A stretch of 64,000 nt of DNA from Phaeotremella fagi. Its lineage: Eukaryota; Basidiomycota; Tremellomycetes; Tremellales; Phaeotremellaceae. Below the pieces are notes generated by a model. It ran no database searches and had not been told where the DNA came from. It worked only from the letters and a program-made list of their open reading frames with translations. The position numbers and the translations under genes are program-made. Every line of letters starts with the position of its first letter. Position 1 is the first letter of the stretch. This document shows positions 11,305 to 24,496 of the stretch, piece after piece. The DNA is taken from contig BCHU01000001.1 in the NCBI GenBank assembly GCA_001599715.1, positions 2,217,634 through 2,281,633 on the forward strand, given 5' to 3'.

Positions 11305-14001
11305 ATGTCAACAACAACAACTTTCCCATCTCCCTCAACATCACTCAACATCCTACTCCTAGGTGCTGGAGGTAGAGAACATGCCTTAGCCTATAAACTC
11401 TCTCAATCATCAAGAGTATCAAAATTATTCGTCTCACCAGGAAACGGCGGTACCGCCTTGATGGGTGGTAAAGTATCCAATTTGGATGTTAGCTGGGGTG
11501 GAGCTGGTGTAGGAGCATTCGATAAGATCGTTTCATGGGCTAGAGAGAATGCGATTGATTTGGTAGTTCCAGGTCCTGAACAACCTTTGGTTGATGGTGT
11601 TGAGTTGGCTTTCAGGAAGGGTAAGTCGTGTTACACTGGTGTTTGTCTAACTTGCTTTTCCAGCCGGTATCCCAGTCTTCGGTCCAACTCCTTCAGCAGC
11701 TCTACTCGAAGGTTCTAAATCACTGTCAAAATCTTTCATGGCAAGACACGACATCCCCACCGCCGCATTCAGAAATTTCACCGTCTCCCAATACGAAGAT
11801 GCTGTCAATTACATCAAATCCTCCCCTTTCTCTTCAGGTAGATGCGTCATCAAAGCCAGTGGATTAGCAGCCGGTAAAGGAGTCCTTATCCCAACGAACG
11901 AAGAAGAAGCTCTTGAAGCTTTAAAATCCGTCATGTTAGATCGTGAATTCGGTGATGCTGGGGATGAAGTCGTTATCGAGGAATATCTCTCTGGACCAGA
12001 AATTTCAGTTTTGGCTTTCTCAGATGGTTACACTATCGTACCGATGCCCGCTGCTCAAGATCATAAACGTATTGGGGATGGTGATGTTGGACCTAACACT
12101 GGTGGAATGGGTGCTTATGCCCCAGCTCCAGTTGCTACACCTGAAATCATCGAACGATGTGTGAACGAGGTTTTAGAACCTACTATTCGTGGTATGAGAG
12201 AGGACGGTGAGTGCAGTGAAACAAGTACTTTTCTCCAAAAACTCATTACCCCTTAGGTCACCCATTCGTCGGTCTCTTGTTCACTGGTTTCATGTTAACT
12301 CCAGATGGACCAAAAACTTTAGAATACAACGTCAGATTCGGTGATCCCGAAACTCAAGCTTTAATGCTCCTTCTTGATGACGAAACCGATCTTGCTGAGG
12401 TCATGTTGGTGAGTCTGAGAGGTTGGGTGAACGCACTGTAAACTAATCCAGAACAGGCCTGTGTCGAGAGACGTCTAGATTCAGTCAAACTTAGCTATAA
12501 AGAGGGTTACGCGGTTTCAGTCGTTCTCGCTTCAGAAGGATACCCTGGTAAATATCCCAAGGGAGTTCCAATGAGCATCAACCCCGATCTACCGGCTGGT
12601 AAGTAAAACAATCTACATTTTAAACCTCAATTCCGACTAACTAACTCCTTTAGGCGTCCACGTCTTCCATGCCGGTACTGCAATCAAAGATGCCCAGGGT
12701 GTCACCGATGGTGGAAGAGTTCTCGCAGTCTGTGCTTCAGCCCCAACACTCCGTGAAGCTGTCGATCTAGCTTACGCCGGTGTCGAAAAAGTTGAATTCA
12801 AGGGTAAAACGTTCAGAAAAGACATCGCCTACAGAGCCCTAGGAACATCCGATCAATCATCGACACCGACCACATCAGCTCAAACTGAAGGATTAACATA
12901 CGCAGCGGCAGGTGTTTCAGTTGACGCCGGAAACGCTTTGGTGGAAGCTATCAAACCAGTTGTCAAAGCCACCCGTCGACCTGGTGCCAACGGTGAAATC
13001 GGTGGTTTCGGAGGAGCCTTCGATCTAGCCGCTGCAGGATTCAGAGATCCAGTCTTAGTTTCCGGAACTGACGGTGTAGGAACTAAATTGAGAGTCGCGT
13101 TGAATTACGGGAAACATTCGACGGTTGGGATCGATCTGGTTGCCATGTCAGTTAACGATTTGATCGTTCAAGGTGCGGAACCTTTGTATTTCTTGGATTA
13201 CTTTGCTTGCTCGAAATTGGAAGTTGGGGTGGCGGCTGATGTGATCACTGGAATTGCTGAAGGATGTTTGGAAGCTGGTTGCGCGTTGATTGGTGGTGAA
13301 ACTGCTGAAATGCCAGGGATGTACCTCGGTGGTAAGTAAAGTCATTTGTTTATTTTTCACTATAACTTGATACTGATATGTTTTGGTAAGACGACTACGA
13401 TCTAGCAGGATTCGCAGTTGGAGCAGTTGAACGTCATCTCCTCCTCCCAACACCCAACATCAAAGCCGGTGATTCCATCATCGCCCTCCCCTCCTCCGGA
13501 CCCCATTCAAACGGTTTCTCCCTCCTAAGAAAAGTCATCACCCTCTCAGGTCTAAGTCTAACCTCCCCAGCCCCTTGGTCACCAAACCAAGAAATAGGCG
13601 ATTCCCTCCTAACCCCAACAAGAATCTACATCAAACAACTCCTACCAGGAATCAGAGCTGGTTTGTTCAAAGGAATGTCTCATATCACCGGAGGTGGTTT
13701 TACAGAGAACATCCCTAGGATCTTTGAGAGTGATTCTGGGTTGGGTGTTGAGTTGGATTTGAATACTTGGGAATTGAGCGGGTTCTGGAAATGGATCATG
13801 AAAGTTGGCAATGTTAATCCTAAAGAGATGGCTAGGACTTTTAATTGTGGGGTTGGAATGGTCATTATCGTTTCCAAGGAGAATGAGATGAAGGCTTTGG
13901 AAAGTGTTAGAGTTAATGGTGAACCGGGAGCTTTCGTTATTGGTAAAGTCGTGAACGGTGCTGGTGTTAAATATGTTGGTATGGAGACTTGGTCGTCGTA
14001 G
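11305..14001 (+). CDS. ADE5,7: Bifunctional purine enzyme: GAR synthetase / AIR synthetase
   Basis: An 813-aa cytosolic enzyme catalysing two steps of de novo purine synthesis: phosphoribosylamine-glycine ligase (step 2) and phosphoribosylformylglycinamidine cyclo-ligase (step 5). Six exons: 11305-11620, 11664-12206, 12257-12408, 12457-12598, 12654-13331 and 13391-14001. The N-terminal ATP-grasp half shows [32 protein letters not shown] and [12 protein letters not shown]. The C-terminal AIRS half shows [20 protein letters not shown] and [14 protein letters not shown]. The halves join around residue 440. No GAR transformylase domain follows, as expected in fungi where that activity is separate. 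All junctions keep frame and the length is a multiple of three. Confidence 0.96.
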
Positions 14002-14236
14002 AGTACAGTGTGGGAGATTGGCTTTTTCGGTTAGATACAGATATTGTTCTTTTTACAGATGCTTTTATGCAGGATTCTCATTCATTTGTTCTCGGGTAGT
14101 TAGTCTCGAATGTGGGAACGAAAGTACAGATACATTAACGATTGGTGATGGAAAAATGCAATTAAAGCTACAACTACGATGAAATGTGTAATCTATGCTA
14201 AATCTAATGAAATCTATCTATCTAACGAACCAACCC

Positions 14237-17200
14237 TCACCTCCTCTTGCGCAAATCACTAAAAGCAAACCGATTCTTAACAACCCCATCCCAACGTTTC
14301 ACACGCTCCAAATACCCGTTGCCGGCTTCACGAGCTTCATCCCGTAACCTCTGCGTCCTAGAATCAGGAAGTTTCCATATCGTCCTAGCCTTCCCCTCAC
14401 TCTGATTCTCATTCTGAGAATCCAGTTTCTCCCGATCCAATCGTTTCATCTCTTCAACGGTTTTACCTTCGGGCACGTTAAGTCCTGTCATGGATAACAT
14501 CTCCTTTTTCAGGGCGGTCAGTTGTTTGAGACTGTTTTCCGATGAGGTTTTGTGTATTGAATATTCAATTTTCCCTGGGGATTGATTGGTCAGATTGTTT
14601 TGAGGATTTGAGAGTGGTGGGAGGGATAGGGTACATACATTGTTTCCCTTGTTGTAGATTCACTGGTCCCTTGATATATTGATCGCCGATTTTATTCTTT
14701 ATTACGCAGTTGATTTCAATTATCGAATCCTCTTCCTCGACTTCAGATTTCTGGGTCTGAGGTTGTACATAAGCAGTGACGATTTGTTGTGAAGAATTAG
14801 AATGAAGACTCGATGGACGAGTTTTGATAATTAACGAAACGGACTGTAAATAATAAAACACATTAATCAAAACTACATATCAATTCATCCAACCTCGACT
14901 CACCTGTTCTGGGAATGAATTGACGGCAATCTCTAATATCTCTTCTAGCAGTTTAACACTTAATTTAAACGCTTGATCTGCCATTTCCGTCGAACCAAAG
15001 AGACGTTCATCCAATTCGGATCTATAGACTTAGTCAACATTATTCGGTTTGTCTGGACAAAATCACTCACAGTGGAAGATATTGGAAACCAAACATTCTT
15101 TGGGTATTGTGATATGCCATGAAGATTCCATCCATGTTACCTATCCTAGCTTGAAGACTGGTCTTCGTCAGCATCTTGAAGAAATGTTTAAGACAACGAA
15201 ATTCACCTGAATTTCAACATCCCAGAACGAATCAGGTCGTAATACCTAATCAAGTCTATCAGTCACAGCCCAATATGCCTACAATGCATCACCTACTCCC
15301 TCTCGAATGATCCGGTATAACCTTTATCCTTGGAAATATCATAAGCGCTATTAGCCTACCACGGGAAATCCGATCAGCATGAGCGTTTGGAAAAAAAAAA
15401 AAAAGCTATCCGAACGTACGACATAATTCGCCCTATCATGTCGAATAGGCATACAAGCTCTAGTCTTGATATCAAAAGTCCCAGTACCAGGTAAACGTGG
15501 ATCATAACAATCCAATTGAGATCTCATAATGAGTTTATCAGACTTATTTCAAGCAGTCAATTACTGATTCTACCTTGATGAAGAAGAGATGTACCTTGCT
15601 ATAATAATATGCTTCCCTTTCATTCCTCTCTTCATCCGATACAGATGATTCTGGGTTTTTAGTCAAGAATCTTTCGAAATCAGGTTGATCAGTCGTAAGC
15701 ATTTTCTCCAATATTCGACCCTAAACACAATCAGTTCCTGAAATCCAGTAACGACCTTTCTAGTCCTCACATAATGACTCAAAACGTTTTCATCTACGTC
15801 GAATTGTTTATCGTTATCAACTGCATATCTGCCATTCGACAACCGTTGAACAATTAAACAAGCAGGTAATTTTGCACCGGCCGTGTAGTCGTTTCTCTGC
15901 GGGATTATCGTTAGTTCAGAATGACGGCTGTAAATCAACTCTACATACCTCCGAAGCGAAATCCTGACTTAGAGTGTTCAAATTCAATTCCTTCCCACCT
16001 AAACAGGACGTCAATTGCCCAATTTCACTGACATGCTGGGGCGGTGTGATACTCACCAGTGATAGCGAAATGAATTTGACTCAAAGCTTTCGTTAAAGTT
16101 GACGTAGAACCGACAAATTGTTTATCATGAATTTCGGTCATTTTCATCAATTCCTAAAAGTGGAATCAGCACCTATGAACAAACCAATCGATTGAAAAGG
16201 TGGTCATCACTTACATCATCTTTTGAAGCGGTTATATAAGTTGGACAACGATTAAAAGCGAATTCTTCAGGTTTCGGGATTTTGTCCAACGACATTTCGA
16301 AATTCCAAACTCCAGTTCGGGGATCTCGAAGAACATGAACTCCAGGGCTATGTGCGGGAACGATATTTTGTCAGTAAGGCTATGTATCAAAGCAGAGAAA
16401 CATGACACACTTAAATAAGACTTTCCACAGTTGACGACCTAGATTCGCTACTTTTGCTTTTCGTAATGGTTTAACAGCTATCCCATGAGGTTAGTTTTGA
16501 GAGATCTTATTGACAAACGCGAGACAGACTTGGAATTGGACTTACAGTCGATTTGGATTTTATCAGCGGTGATTTCATTTTTCACTATTTCTTCACCAAA
16601 TTGGATTTCTTTGTTATATCGTTCTTTCTCTTCCTCTACTGGTATAGGAGGTGGTGTTTCATTTTCACCATTGTCGGGTGCCGAGATTTCTGCAAGTTGG
16701 TTCGAATGAATAATTTTCGAGTTTCCTCTCAAATTCGTATTCTTTTTACCATCCCTTCCGTCATTAATTCCAGAAGTTATTTCTTCTAACACTGATTGAA
16801 ATGACGAAACGTCTTTGTTATCACTAGAACTCTGAGACGATTCCTTTGATTTCCAGTATCCTTTAACTCTGTCAAGGTCTTTCCGCATCACTGGTTCAAC
16901 TTGTGGCCAACTGGCCAGTTTCTCGAGTATTCGTCGAACTTTTCTCTTGAGATCTTGAGACTTGATATCGACTTTCGGAGATTGACCATGATACTCCCTA
17001 ACCCTACTCTGTTCGTCTTTCAAAACCGATTCCAAATCTAGATCCTCGTCTAAATTTTTAACCTCTCCATCACCTTTACTCTGCGTATTGGGGGATATCT
17101 TATCAACACGCGAAGAAGAAATCTTTCGATTCCTAACAAGATCAATGTTCTTTGATGTTAACGAATGCCGTTCCATCAAATTTCCATAAAGACTGATATC

Positions 17201-17539
17201 ATCCCTACCCCCCTTGATAGCAATGAACGGTAACCCTACCATTCGTCTATTCATACTATCCCGAGATTCACTCATCGATAAATCAAATTTCATCTCTTCT
17301 TTCGCATGTCTCCGCAATTTCCTTATAGACATAGATTGAGAAATAGGTAGATCCACCGTTGATTTGATATGTTTTGTTTGTCTTTTGGAGAGAAAGGGTG
17401 TAGTTGCGAGTGAACGTCTGAAAGCTGTTTGGGAGGATTCGGCGAATGGGATGTTGTTGGGTGGTAGATTTGGGAGATTCCTTGGGGAGGATTTTGATAG
17501 GCATATCGTTCGTGATACTGTCCTCGTGGATGATAACAT
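14237..17539 (-). CDS. PET127: Pet127-family mitochondrial RNA-processing protein
   Basis: An 853-aa protein in 14 exons (13 short introns), all phases consistent: 17539-16546, 16477-16411, 16347-16215, 16153-16057, 15998-15949, 15896-15771, 15720-15595, 15542-15420, 15355-15297, 15245-15207, 15157-15071, 15021-14904, 14843-14639 and 14574-14237. The N-terminus is a Ser/Arg-rich mitochondrial presequence followed by a fast-evolving region of about 300 residues. The Pet127 core then shows PGVHVLRDPRTGVWNFE, GSTSTLTKALSQIHFA, RSQLDCYDPRLPGTGTFD, RIGNMDGIFMAYHNT and FGFQYLPLSELD. In yeast, Pet127 acts in 5' processing and decay of mitochondrial RNA at the inner membrane; that role is by family. 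The fast-evolving part is one large exon, while the conserved core is cut into 13 small ones. Confidence 0.92.
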
Positions 17540-17734
17540 CTTGATTATGGCTGGGTATTGATGATGTTCAAGTTGAGATTTGAACTCGATATCGATCTGA
17601 AATTTCAGAAATTAATTAAGCATCAACATTGAAGATCACGTGATCTACACCATCGCGTTCGTCAGCGTAGCTACCAAGAACAATCATTGATCGCTTTTCA
17701 TTTCATTTCAACCATCCGTAAATCATATCAAAAG
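17540..17734. promoter_or_regulatory. Short divergent promoter of PET127 and SEM1
   Basis: Only 195 bp separate the two start codons, so both promoters must overlap here. An ATCACGTGAT palindrome (17635-17644), with a CACGTG E-box core, sits near the middle, as a CACGTG does in the phosphoglucomutase/ADE5,7 divergent promoter. Confidence 0.55.
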
Positions 17735-18231
17735 ATGACAGAAAAGTCTACAGAAATACCAAAAGGCGATAAGAAAGAGATACCAGTAGCACCAGTCGAA
17801 GCGGGTCCATCAGATAAAAAGAAATTACCTAAATTAGGTGCTTTAGAGGACGACGATGAGTTTGAGGTATGTTCTCTTTCCCTCATTGGATTTGGGGCTG
17901 GGACTGATGGTGGATGGTTGATATAGGATTTCCCTGCTACCGGTATGTTCCCTGTTCTGCTCACTTGATTTTTTTTCTTACTCCCCAACCCCCACGCTTA
18001 GCTGAACAATCTGGTAACGTCGCTCAAACGCTTGGATCAGGTGGTCAAGCTGGTGATCATCTATGGGAAGATAATTGGGATGACGACGATGTCGAGGATG
18101 ATTTCACTAAACAATTGAGGTGTGTACTCGGTGAATTCTGAATGATAAAACGTTCTTGCTAAAATGATTGATTGACTAGAACGGCAATCGCTCAACGATC
18201 TGGGGCCGTTGATGAAACTATGAAAGAGTAG
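17735..18231 (+). CDS. SEM1: 26S proteasome lid subunit Sem1/Dss1
   Basis: A 105-aa acidic protein in four exons (17735-17866, 17927-17942, 18002-18119 and 18180-18231). The second exon is only 16 nt. The family signature is plain: EDDDEFEDFPA, then [19 protein letters not shown], the two acidic/aromatic blocks that bind ubiquitin and partner proteins. Sem1/Dss1 is an intrinsically disordered subunit of the proteasome lid and also of the TREX-2 mRNA-export and BRCA2-type complexes. The Lys/Glu/Pro-rich N-terminus of about 35 residues is longer than in human DSS1 (70 aa). It is convergent with RIC8. Confidence 0.93.
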
Positions 18232-18412
18232 ATTACTGGTTTTCAATGTATTGATATTATGCGATTTGGATTTGTTGACTGACTCAGAGGTATATATTCA
18301 CATGGGTATTATAACAAGATCGGTATTAACAAGACAAGATATTATAACTAACACTACTAATCCTTCAAAGATATACTCCTACAAACGAAAGATACCACTC
18401 GAAAATGTAACT

Positions 18413-20709
18413 TCATTTCCCCCGTCTCTTCTTCAACTCCTCAATCTCCTTCAAAGCAACCCTCTCATCCTCCTCTTCCTCTTCCTCGATCCTCTTCTTC
18501 TCCCTCTCAGCCTCAACCCTCTCCCATCGATCAGCATCCCCAGCATCGACTCTATCCCTCATCAAACCTTCCAACCCATCTTTCCTCTTCGAATCCCCAT
18601 CACCCAATGAAATGACTTTATTCTTTTCCAACCTGTCCAGTAAAACGAATAACCTTTCTGCTTCTGCCTCTTTCTCTTCGTCCGTTAGTTTATCCATGGG
18701 ATTGGGCTCGGTGGATGATGTTGCTTGTGCTTGGAGAGAGGTTATTGGATGTCTTTCTTCTGTTGACTTCGATTTTGATTTCAACGGTTCATCGTTGATC
18801 TCTGATATGTTGGCTGGAGGTGGTCCAGAAAGTCCTTTACTGAATAACAAACCTGCAGCGATGCCATAACCAATATTAACAGAAAGTTCAGAAGCTATCG
18901 ATAATTCAGTTACCTCCACGTATCATTCAACCCATTTAACAACTTACCATCACCTTTATGCAAAGCCCATAAAAGTTCACCAGTAGCTATTCCAGATTGA
19001 GATTGATTCTGTTTCGTCATTAAACGAAGTAAATCCCCTAAAACACCTTGTCTACTTTCTAACGGTCCAGCTGATTCTGATCGATCTCTAAACAAGTCAG
19101 TCTCTGCTAGCGATGATAAAAACTTACAGATCAGAAGGTAACAATTCTTCCATTACATATTCACGTATTTCCTCATTACCACTAACAGCTCTAACCAACA
19201 ATATCAAAACTGGTGCCAACAGTTCATCCATATCTAAACCTTCAGGAATTTCTTCTAAAGTGTACTGAGGAAATGGTAATTGTGTGTCGAAAAACCCAGA
19301 AATTATCGTCAACAGTTTATGGGGAAGTGTAGTTGGTTCGTTGTAAGTTGGAGGTGGAGATATTTGATGATGGAAATTATGTCGGGCAGAAGCGTTACTA
19401 GTACTGGATCTTGGTGATATTGGTGGACCTGGTGATAAAGCTCTACCTGGTGGTTGAAGGTGAGATACGGCGTTGTCACTGGATGATTTTCTGTGTCCTG
19501 ACGAAGGCGACATGTTGCTTAACCTACTTAACAGCGATTTGACTGCTGAAGATGAAGGTGTTGGTGAAGGTGGTTCAGGAACTGATGTCCATGTTGGTAA
19601 AAGTTTCGATGTGAACGGTATTAATTGTAAGACATGGATGGCTTGTTTGAGAGGTAGAGCTATGTCGTTGAATGGAATCGAATGTAAAAGGTTGATGACG
19701 GGTGCGAGAAATCTTTGAAAGATTAGCTATACAGATACTAGCAGCAAGAACAACCTACACGTCAAACCTGTCATCCCATGGTTCATCTGTATTCTGTACG
19801 GTGCTAGAACCTGATACCTTGTATGGATAGAATCTCAAAACATTATAAGTAATCTTGAGTAATTCAGTGATAGCCATGTAATTAATCGAAGTAGCACGAA
19901 GATTATAAAGGTGCTGTTTGATCGTTAGCTATTTACTCTAGAAACATAAAGTACTTACGAAGACCAAACTCTCAATTAAATCTTCTTTATCAACCATAAC
20001 CCCAACAGTCTCCTTTCTCTCTATCGTGACACAAAACCCAATCCTTCCCAAAAGGAATAATCGATCAACATCAATCTCCTCAATAACATCTTGATCATCT
20101 TGAGTTTTCCCAGCTAAAGCTCTAGCGATAGCTTTACTACCTCCGAGATTAGCGAATCTGTTACGTCCAGCTTGATGGAGGACGAGAGTGTTGGCTAAGA
20201 TACGAAGAGATTCTAGGGCAGGTGGTGAAGTTGGTTTTGGTGGGGGATGGGAGAATGGTGAAGGTGACGGTGGGAAGGGTAGGGATGTGTGATGTAAGAT
20301 CGTGGAAAGGTGGGGGATGGTGAGTAGAGTTTCTGAACCGACTGGGTTTCTTCCTAGTGATTTGACTGCGGTTAGAGCGAGGAGATATACTGAAAAAGTG
20401 ATATTGATGATCAATCAGTCTACAAATGAGTAATGATGTTTTCACGACATACCATCCTCGGGCCAAATTGTCCATGCAGCTCCATCTTTATCAGCTAAAT
20501 CATCCAGTAAAGCGTTCAAATAAAGGTCCCTTTCGGTGGGATGGATTTGAGTAGGAACAGCTATTGGAAGTTCAGTCGAATCCGTTTATCGTCAACTTAC
20601 CATTAATGATATTACTCAATTCCTTCCTGACATCGGTGAGATCAGTTGATCGGTCGGTTATTGACGTATAGCTAGTTGATACTAATGAGTTGAGAGCAGT
20701 GATTGCCAT
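18413..20709 (-). CDS. RIC8: Ric8 / synembryn, G-alpha chaperone and exchange factor
   Basis: A 673-aa protein in seven exons: 20709-20601, 20560-20453, 20389-19959, 19913-19761, 19726-19128, 19087-18948 and 18894-18413. It matches the Ric8 armadillo-like family: YLLALTAVKSLGRNP and LEIPEGLDMDELLAPVLILLVRAV-type helices, LLPSDLDRSESAGPLE, LLRLMTKQ, and the hallmark NIGYGIAAGLLFSKGL. Ric8 folds and activates G-alpha subunits upstream of cAMP and pheromone signalling. The sixth donor was placed at GATG|GTAAGT because splicing there gives KGDASELSVNIGYG, the family consensus. An alternative donor 34 nt further on would not. A Ser/Pro-rich insert separates the two halves, and the C-terminus is very acidic/basic. 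Confidence 0.9.
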
Positions 20710-21653
20710 TGTTGGAGGTTGATGGTGGTTACGATGAGATGGATGATCTGAAACAATGATGATGATATCCGTTCACTCTTTGGAAAGGATGATACTTGAC
20801 GGAGTCTAGTCTTTATCTAGCTTCCAAGAGTACTGGTGAGAATGAGAAAGACATTTGGATGGATGTGATATACCAATGGGTAAGGATGTGATTCAAAAAT
20901 GAAGATTTTTTGAAGAAAGTCATATGTAAAAGTAGAAGTCGTAGACAATCCATTACCGTACTGAACATGAAACCAACGACGCGCTCGGACCTCAAAGCGG
21001 CGGCCACGAATTCGGCACCAATATCAATAATGCTCTCACTTGATCCTCGTTCTGTTGCTTTCTTACCCACAACTTGCGATAAAAACACTACAGTAACTGA
21101 GCTTGTCCATCACAAGAGGGTCAGCCACCAAAAAAGAGGTGGAAAAAAGCAGCAACATCCAACTATATGAGTCGTTATTACCATCTAGTGGCGCCGCTCC
21201 TTTCTCCCCTATATCCAAGTCCTTCAGTCAGGTATCAAGGCTCGTGCGAAGGACTCACTGTTTCAAATTACGCTCAGATTCGTATGGAGTTCTGGAACCC
21301 AACTGTTTCGTGGGAGGAAGTGAGAAGGATTTGACTTGTACTCTGCTTTGTTACTTTTTCCATCTTGTATCTCGTTTTTGTGGATGGCATTTGCGATCTT
21401 ATGATGGTTGCTACGGGAAACGTACGAAATGTACGACATGAGAGAGTTCTGTGTGTTTTTTTCGTTACACTCTCAACCCCAAGTCGAATTCATCTGTAAA
21501 TGGGAAGTGGTCCACGATACTGAGTACATATTCGAAGGAAGTCAATAAATTGTTGGAGGGAGAAGCACAAATTCCAAATATAATCTCTTGAAACGATTTG
21601 GTTATCTGTTGAATCACGTCAACCATTCACCAAGTTAGGTAGGCAGCATTTAT

Positions 21654-21869
21654 ATGATTTTGTGGGAGACTTTAGGTGCCATTCGAATTTTAAGTACTGA
21701 ACGGATCTGCTTCTTTGATTTTCATTTTAAAGAAATTGCGTTAATTCTATTGGGATTTATTCAGAAGATTTCATCTACTGAAGAGGATGAAAAAATCGGA
21801 AAAACATTAATCGTTTCTTTCGAATACATGGTCAACCAATTGGAGTTATCGAATCTTGTACTTGTTTAG
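21654..21869 (+). CDS. Possible small protein, unrecognised
   Basis: A 71-aa frame starting ATG ATT TTG TGG with ordinary amino-acid composition (FFDFHFKEIALILLGFIQ, EEDEKIGKTLIVSF), in an otherwise gene-free stretch. No splice partners, domain or relatives were seen. It may be the last exon of a decayed gene. Confidence 0.22.
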   Translation: MILWETLGAIRILSTERICFFDFHFKEIALILLGFIQKISSTEEDEKIGKTLIVSFEYMVNQLELSNLVLV

Positions 21870-24402
21870 TACTTGTCTATGGATATCTTGTGTATATTTC
21901 TTGTGTATCACATTAACGGTATACGAATGCCAGCCAATGACAACGTAGTAAATGGTTTAAGTGTTTCTCAACACTTTTTTTGTTGTAATACTTTAAGACT
22001 TTCTTTCCATCTCCATCCCTATTAGAACTTGCGTTAAAGTGTTTGTTTAAAATCGAAGTAGTGAAAGGACTATCAGATTAATGTAGCCTCATGTTCGTCG
22101 ATCACAGTACCAAGGGATTTAAGCAAGAATTTCTTTCCCTTGCCATACAACAATGAGGTTTTCAGCAGGACGTAACACAGAGATCAAGCAGAAGTAATCT
22201 AAAGTCCCATAATCATTCGAAACCAGTAACGAATTCTCAAAAACTATTATACTAATTCGTAACCTCCAAGCTGCAATATTATTGATCTTTCTTCAATGGT
22301 GTCCTAGTCGACGAGATGAACAAGAAAGACTAGCTTGTAAACACCTCAAATCCATATCTTACATTACAATTCTTTTTATGGGTACATTCATTTCACATAT
22401 CGAGCCATCATACTATGACCGGTATGCTTCGAAAGTATTCAGACGAGCTCTAGGCGAACAACAGGCATTCATTTCCATTTAAAAAGTCCAATGAGATTCC
22501 TCTTGTCACCAATGAGTAACAATGCAACTCTTTCAGTCCCTCTATCAGAAAACATATCCAGACTTGAATTCATGGTTTTGGCAATGCAACGACATGCTGT
22601 ACGTACAGACCACTTTAAGCGTTGCCGGATTTGCCACAAAACAAGGATCTATGACAGATAGGAACATCAACAATATTTCAATAGCCAGATTACTTAAGCG
22701 ACGCATGGCAAAGAACACAATCAATCACCAACGAGAGGACATTCCACAAACCGAAATCAGAGAGAAACCCAATAGGTAACCCAAATCGAAAACCTGAAAT
22801 CCCAAAATAACTTTTTTATTCTATTTTCCAACTTGATTTTGCGGTGCAAAAGTCTCATTCGCAGTTCTGGTTTTCGGATCAAAGGACCCTAGATCCACTC
22901 CTTGATCTTGACTACCTTAAGGAATCAGGGGGGAATACACGATTGATCGTGTGAGGTTTTATGTCAACAAAGGAAACTACTAACTTCAATTCGGCGTTGT
23001 TGACTTTGAGGCGAAAATTCTTTCATGCCACAATACTCAACCCTGCCATGCATCGATCGATACCGCAAACCCAAGAGAGTCGTGGTCCAAAGTCTAAATA
23101 ATCATGCATGGCGAAACTTCGGTTTTTTCTTGATAGACTATTTGACAGCTGATCAAAAGTCTAGTCTTTGGTTCCTGTAGCTCCATCTTACGTTGGCAAC
23201 TTTCTTTGGTACAGATAAATTTCGTCTAAAGGAAGGTTAATTTTCTACTCCATGTTTTTGACGATTCTTTTCTTGCTCGTTCTTTGGAGTTTTTTGTTGC
23301 TTGAACAAGAGAATAGATACAGTCAGTACCCTCGGCCAAGTCCACGCTGCAGAAGCAGACCGAAGCTCTGACACATCATTTTTTGGTCAAGACCAAAGCA
23401 AAAAAGTAAAAACCACGGATTGAACTGAACGAGATCTCAAGCCACCTCTGTCATCCAGTTATAATTAAGCAATTATACTAAGTATCCCCCCTTAAAAAGA
23501 TAAAATTCAACGGAAAGCGGTATTCGCGGAGCTAAGGATTTTACTTGAATTTTATGTTGATGTAAAATTATGGGAAGAATTTCGGCCGGCAGATCCTTGA
23601 CGAATCATATCTTGTGTAAGTAAGTTGACTTTTTTTTGGGGAGGGCGATCTTATGGTAAAGGTTAACGTTACAGTTACGCTTCCCTCGCTAGGCTAGCTC
23701 GCTTGGATTCTGCTTATCGAGATTCAAGACGATTTTTTTCTTTCTTGGCCAATGAAGCCAAGAAGAAAATTGGAGTTAGTCTAGACTTGTAGTTAAGCCA
23801 CGAACGTTGTTTCTGTCTGTCCCCAAATCTCTTTCATTTACTTGGATTCTTGGAGATGTGGTCTCACTAAGCAACAGTAAAAGTTTACATGCATGCTACA
23901 TCAGGGTGACGTTTTATAAATCCAGATCTCCTAGTGAGGTTGAAACCGTTTCCAACCGCGGTAATTTGGTTGACGACCAAACGAAGTGTCAAGGTCAAGG
24001 TGGTGATGGACATATGCCGATGTGAAATGACTTTCCGGCGGGTTAAATGATATTTCAAGTTAACTCATTGGATCATACTTAGATTTCTGCCGGACAGCTG
24101 TTCTCAGGGTGTAACATATGATTGAGTGATTTAAAAGGTAAAATTCAAATTCCATTTGTAGTAGAATTTTCTATATAGAGGTCAAAAATTCTGCTGTCGG
24201 ATGTGTCCTTGACCTGAGATCGCCATCCCAAATGTATGTTTCGATCAACCTAAGCTCGGCCTAACTTATTAGAATTACGCTCTGATAGGAAATTCTAGTT
24301 GTTGTGTTGACTGTATCCCGCGGCCGGTATGCCTTGATTCAAACCATGGTCAAGAATGGCTTTCCAAAATCTCAAAGAAAGGGGTAGTATAGGACTCGTG
24401 CT

Positions 24403-24496
24403 CAGGTTGACTGCCTTGATATCTGTCGGCCATAGAAAGACTAATCTACGATGTTCAGGTTGAATGCCTTGACATTCGTCGACCATAGGAAAACCC
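24403..24496. repeat. Imperfect tandem repeat, two units about 53 bp apart
   Basis: CAGGTTGACTGCCTTGATAT begins at 24403 and CAGGTTGAATGCCTTGACAT at 24456. The similarity extends about 39 bp, to CATAGAAA and CATAGGAA. Read on the minus strand both units are open and give FLWPTDIKAVNL and FLWSTNVKAFNL. This makes the coding-looking minus frames at 24295-24635 a repeat effect rather than a gene. Confidence 0.6.

Noticed and set aside
20990..21020. GGCGGCCACGAATTCGGCACC, resembling a NotI/EcoRI cDNA-library adaptor
   Set aside because: The match to the usual adaptor is incomplete and the flanks read as continuous genomic sequence, so a chance EcoRI site is more likely than vector contamination.
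22282..22779. Two plus-strand frames considered as a transposase or unknown gene
   Set aside because: The first opens only at TTG, no convincing intron joins them, and no motif was recognised.
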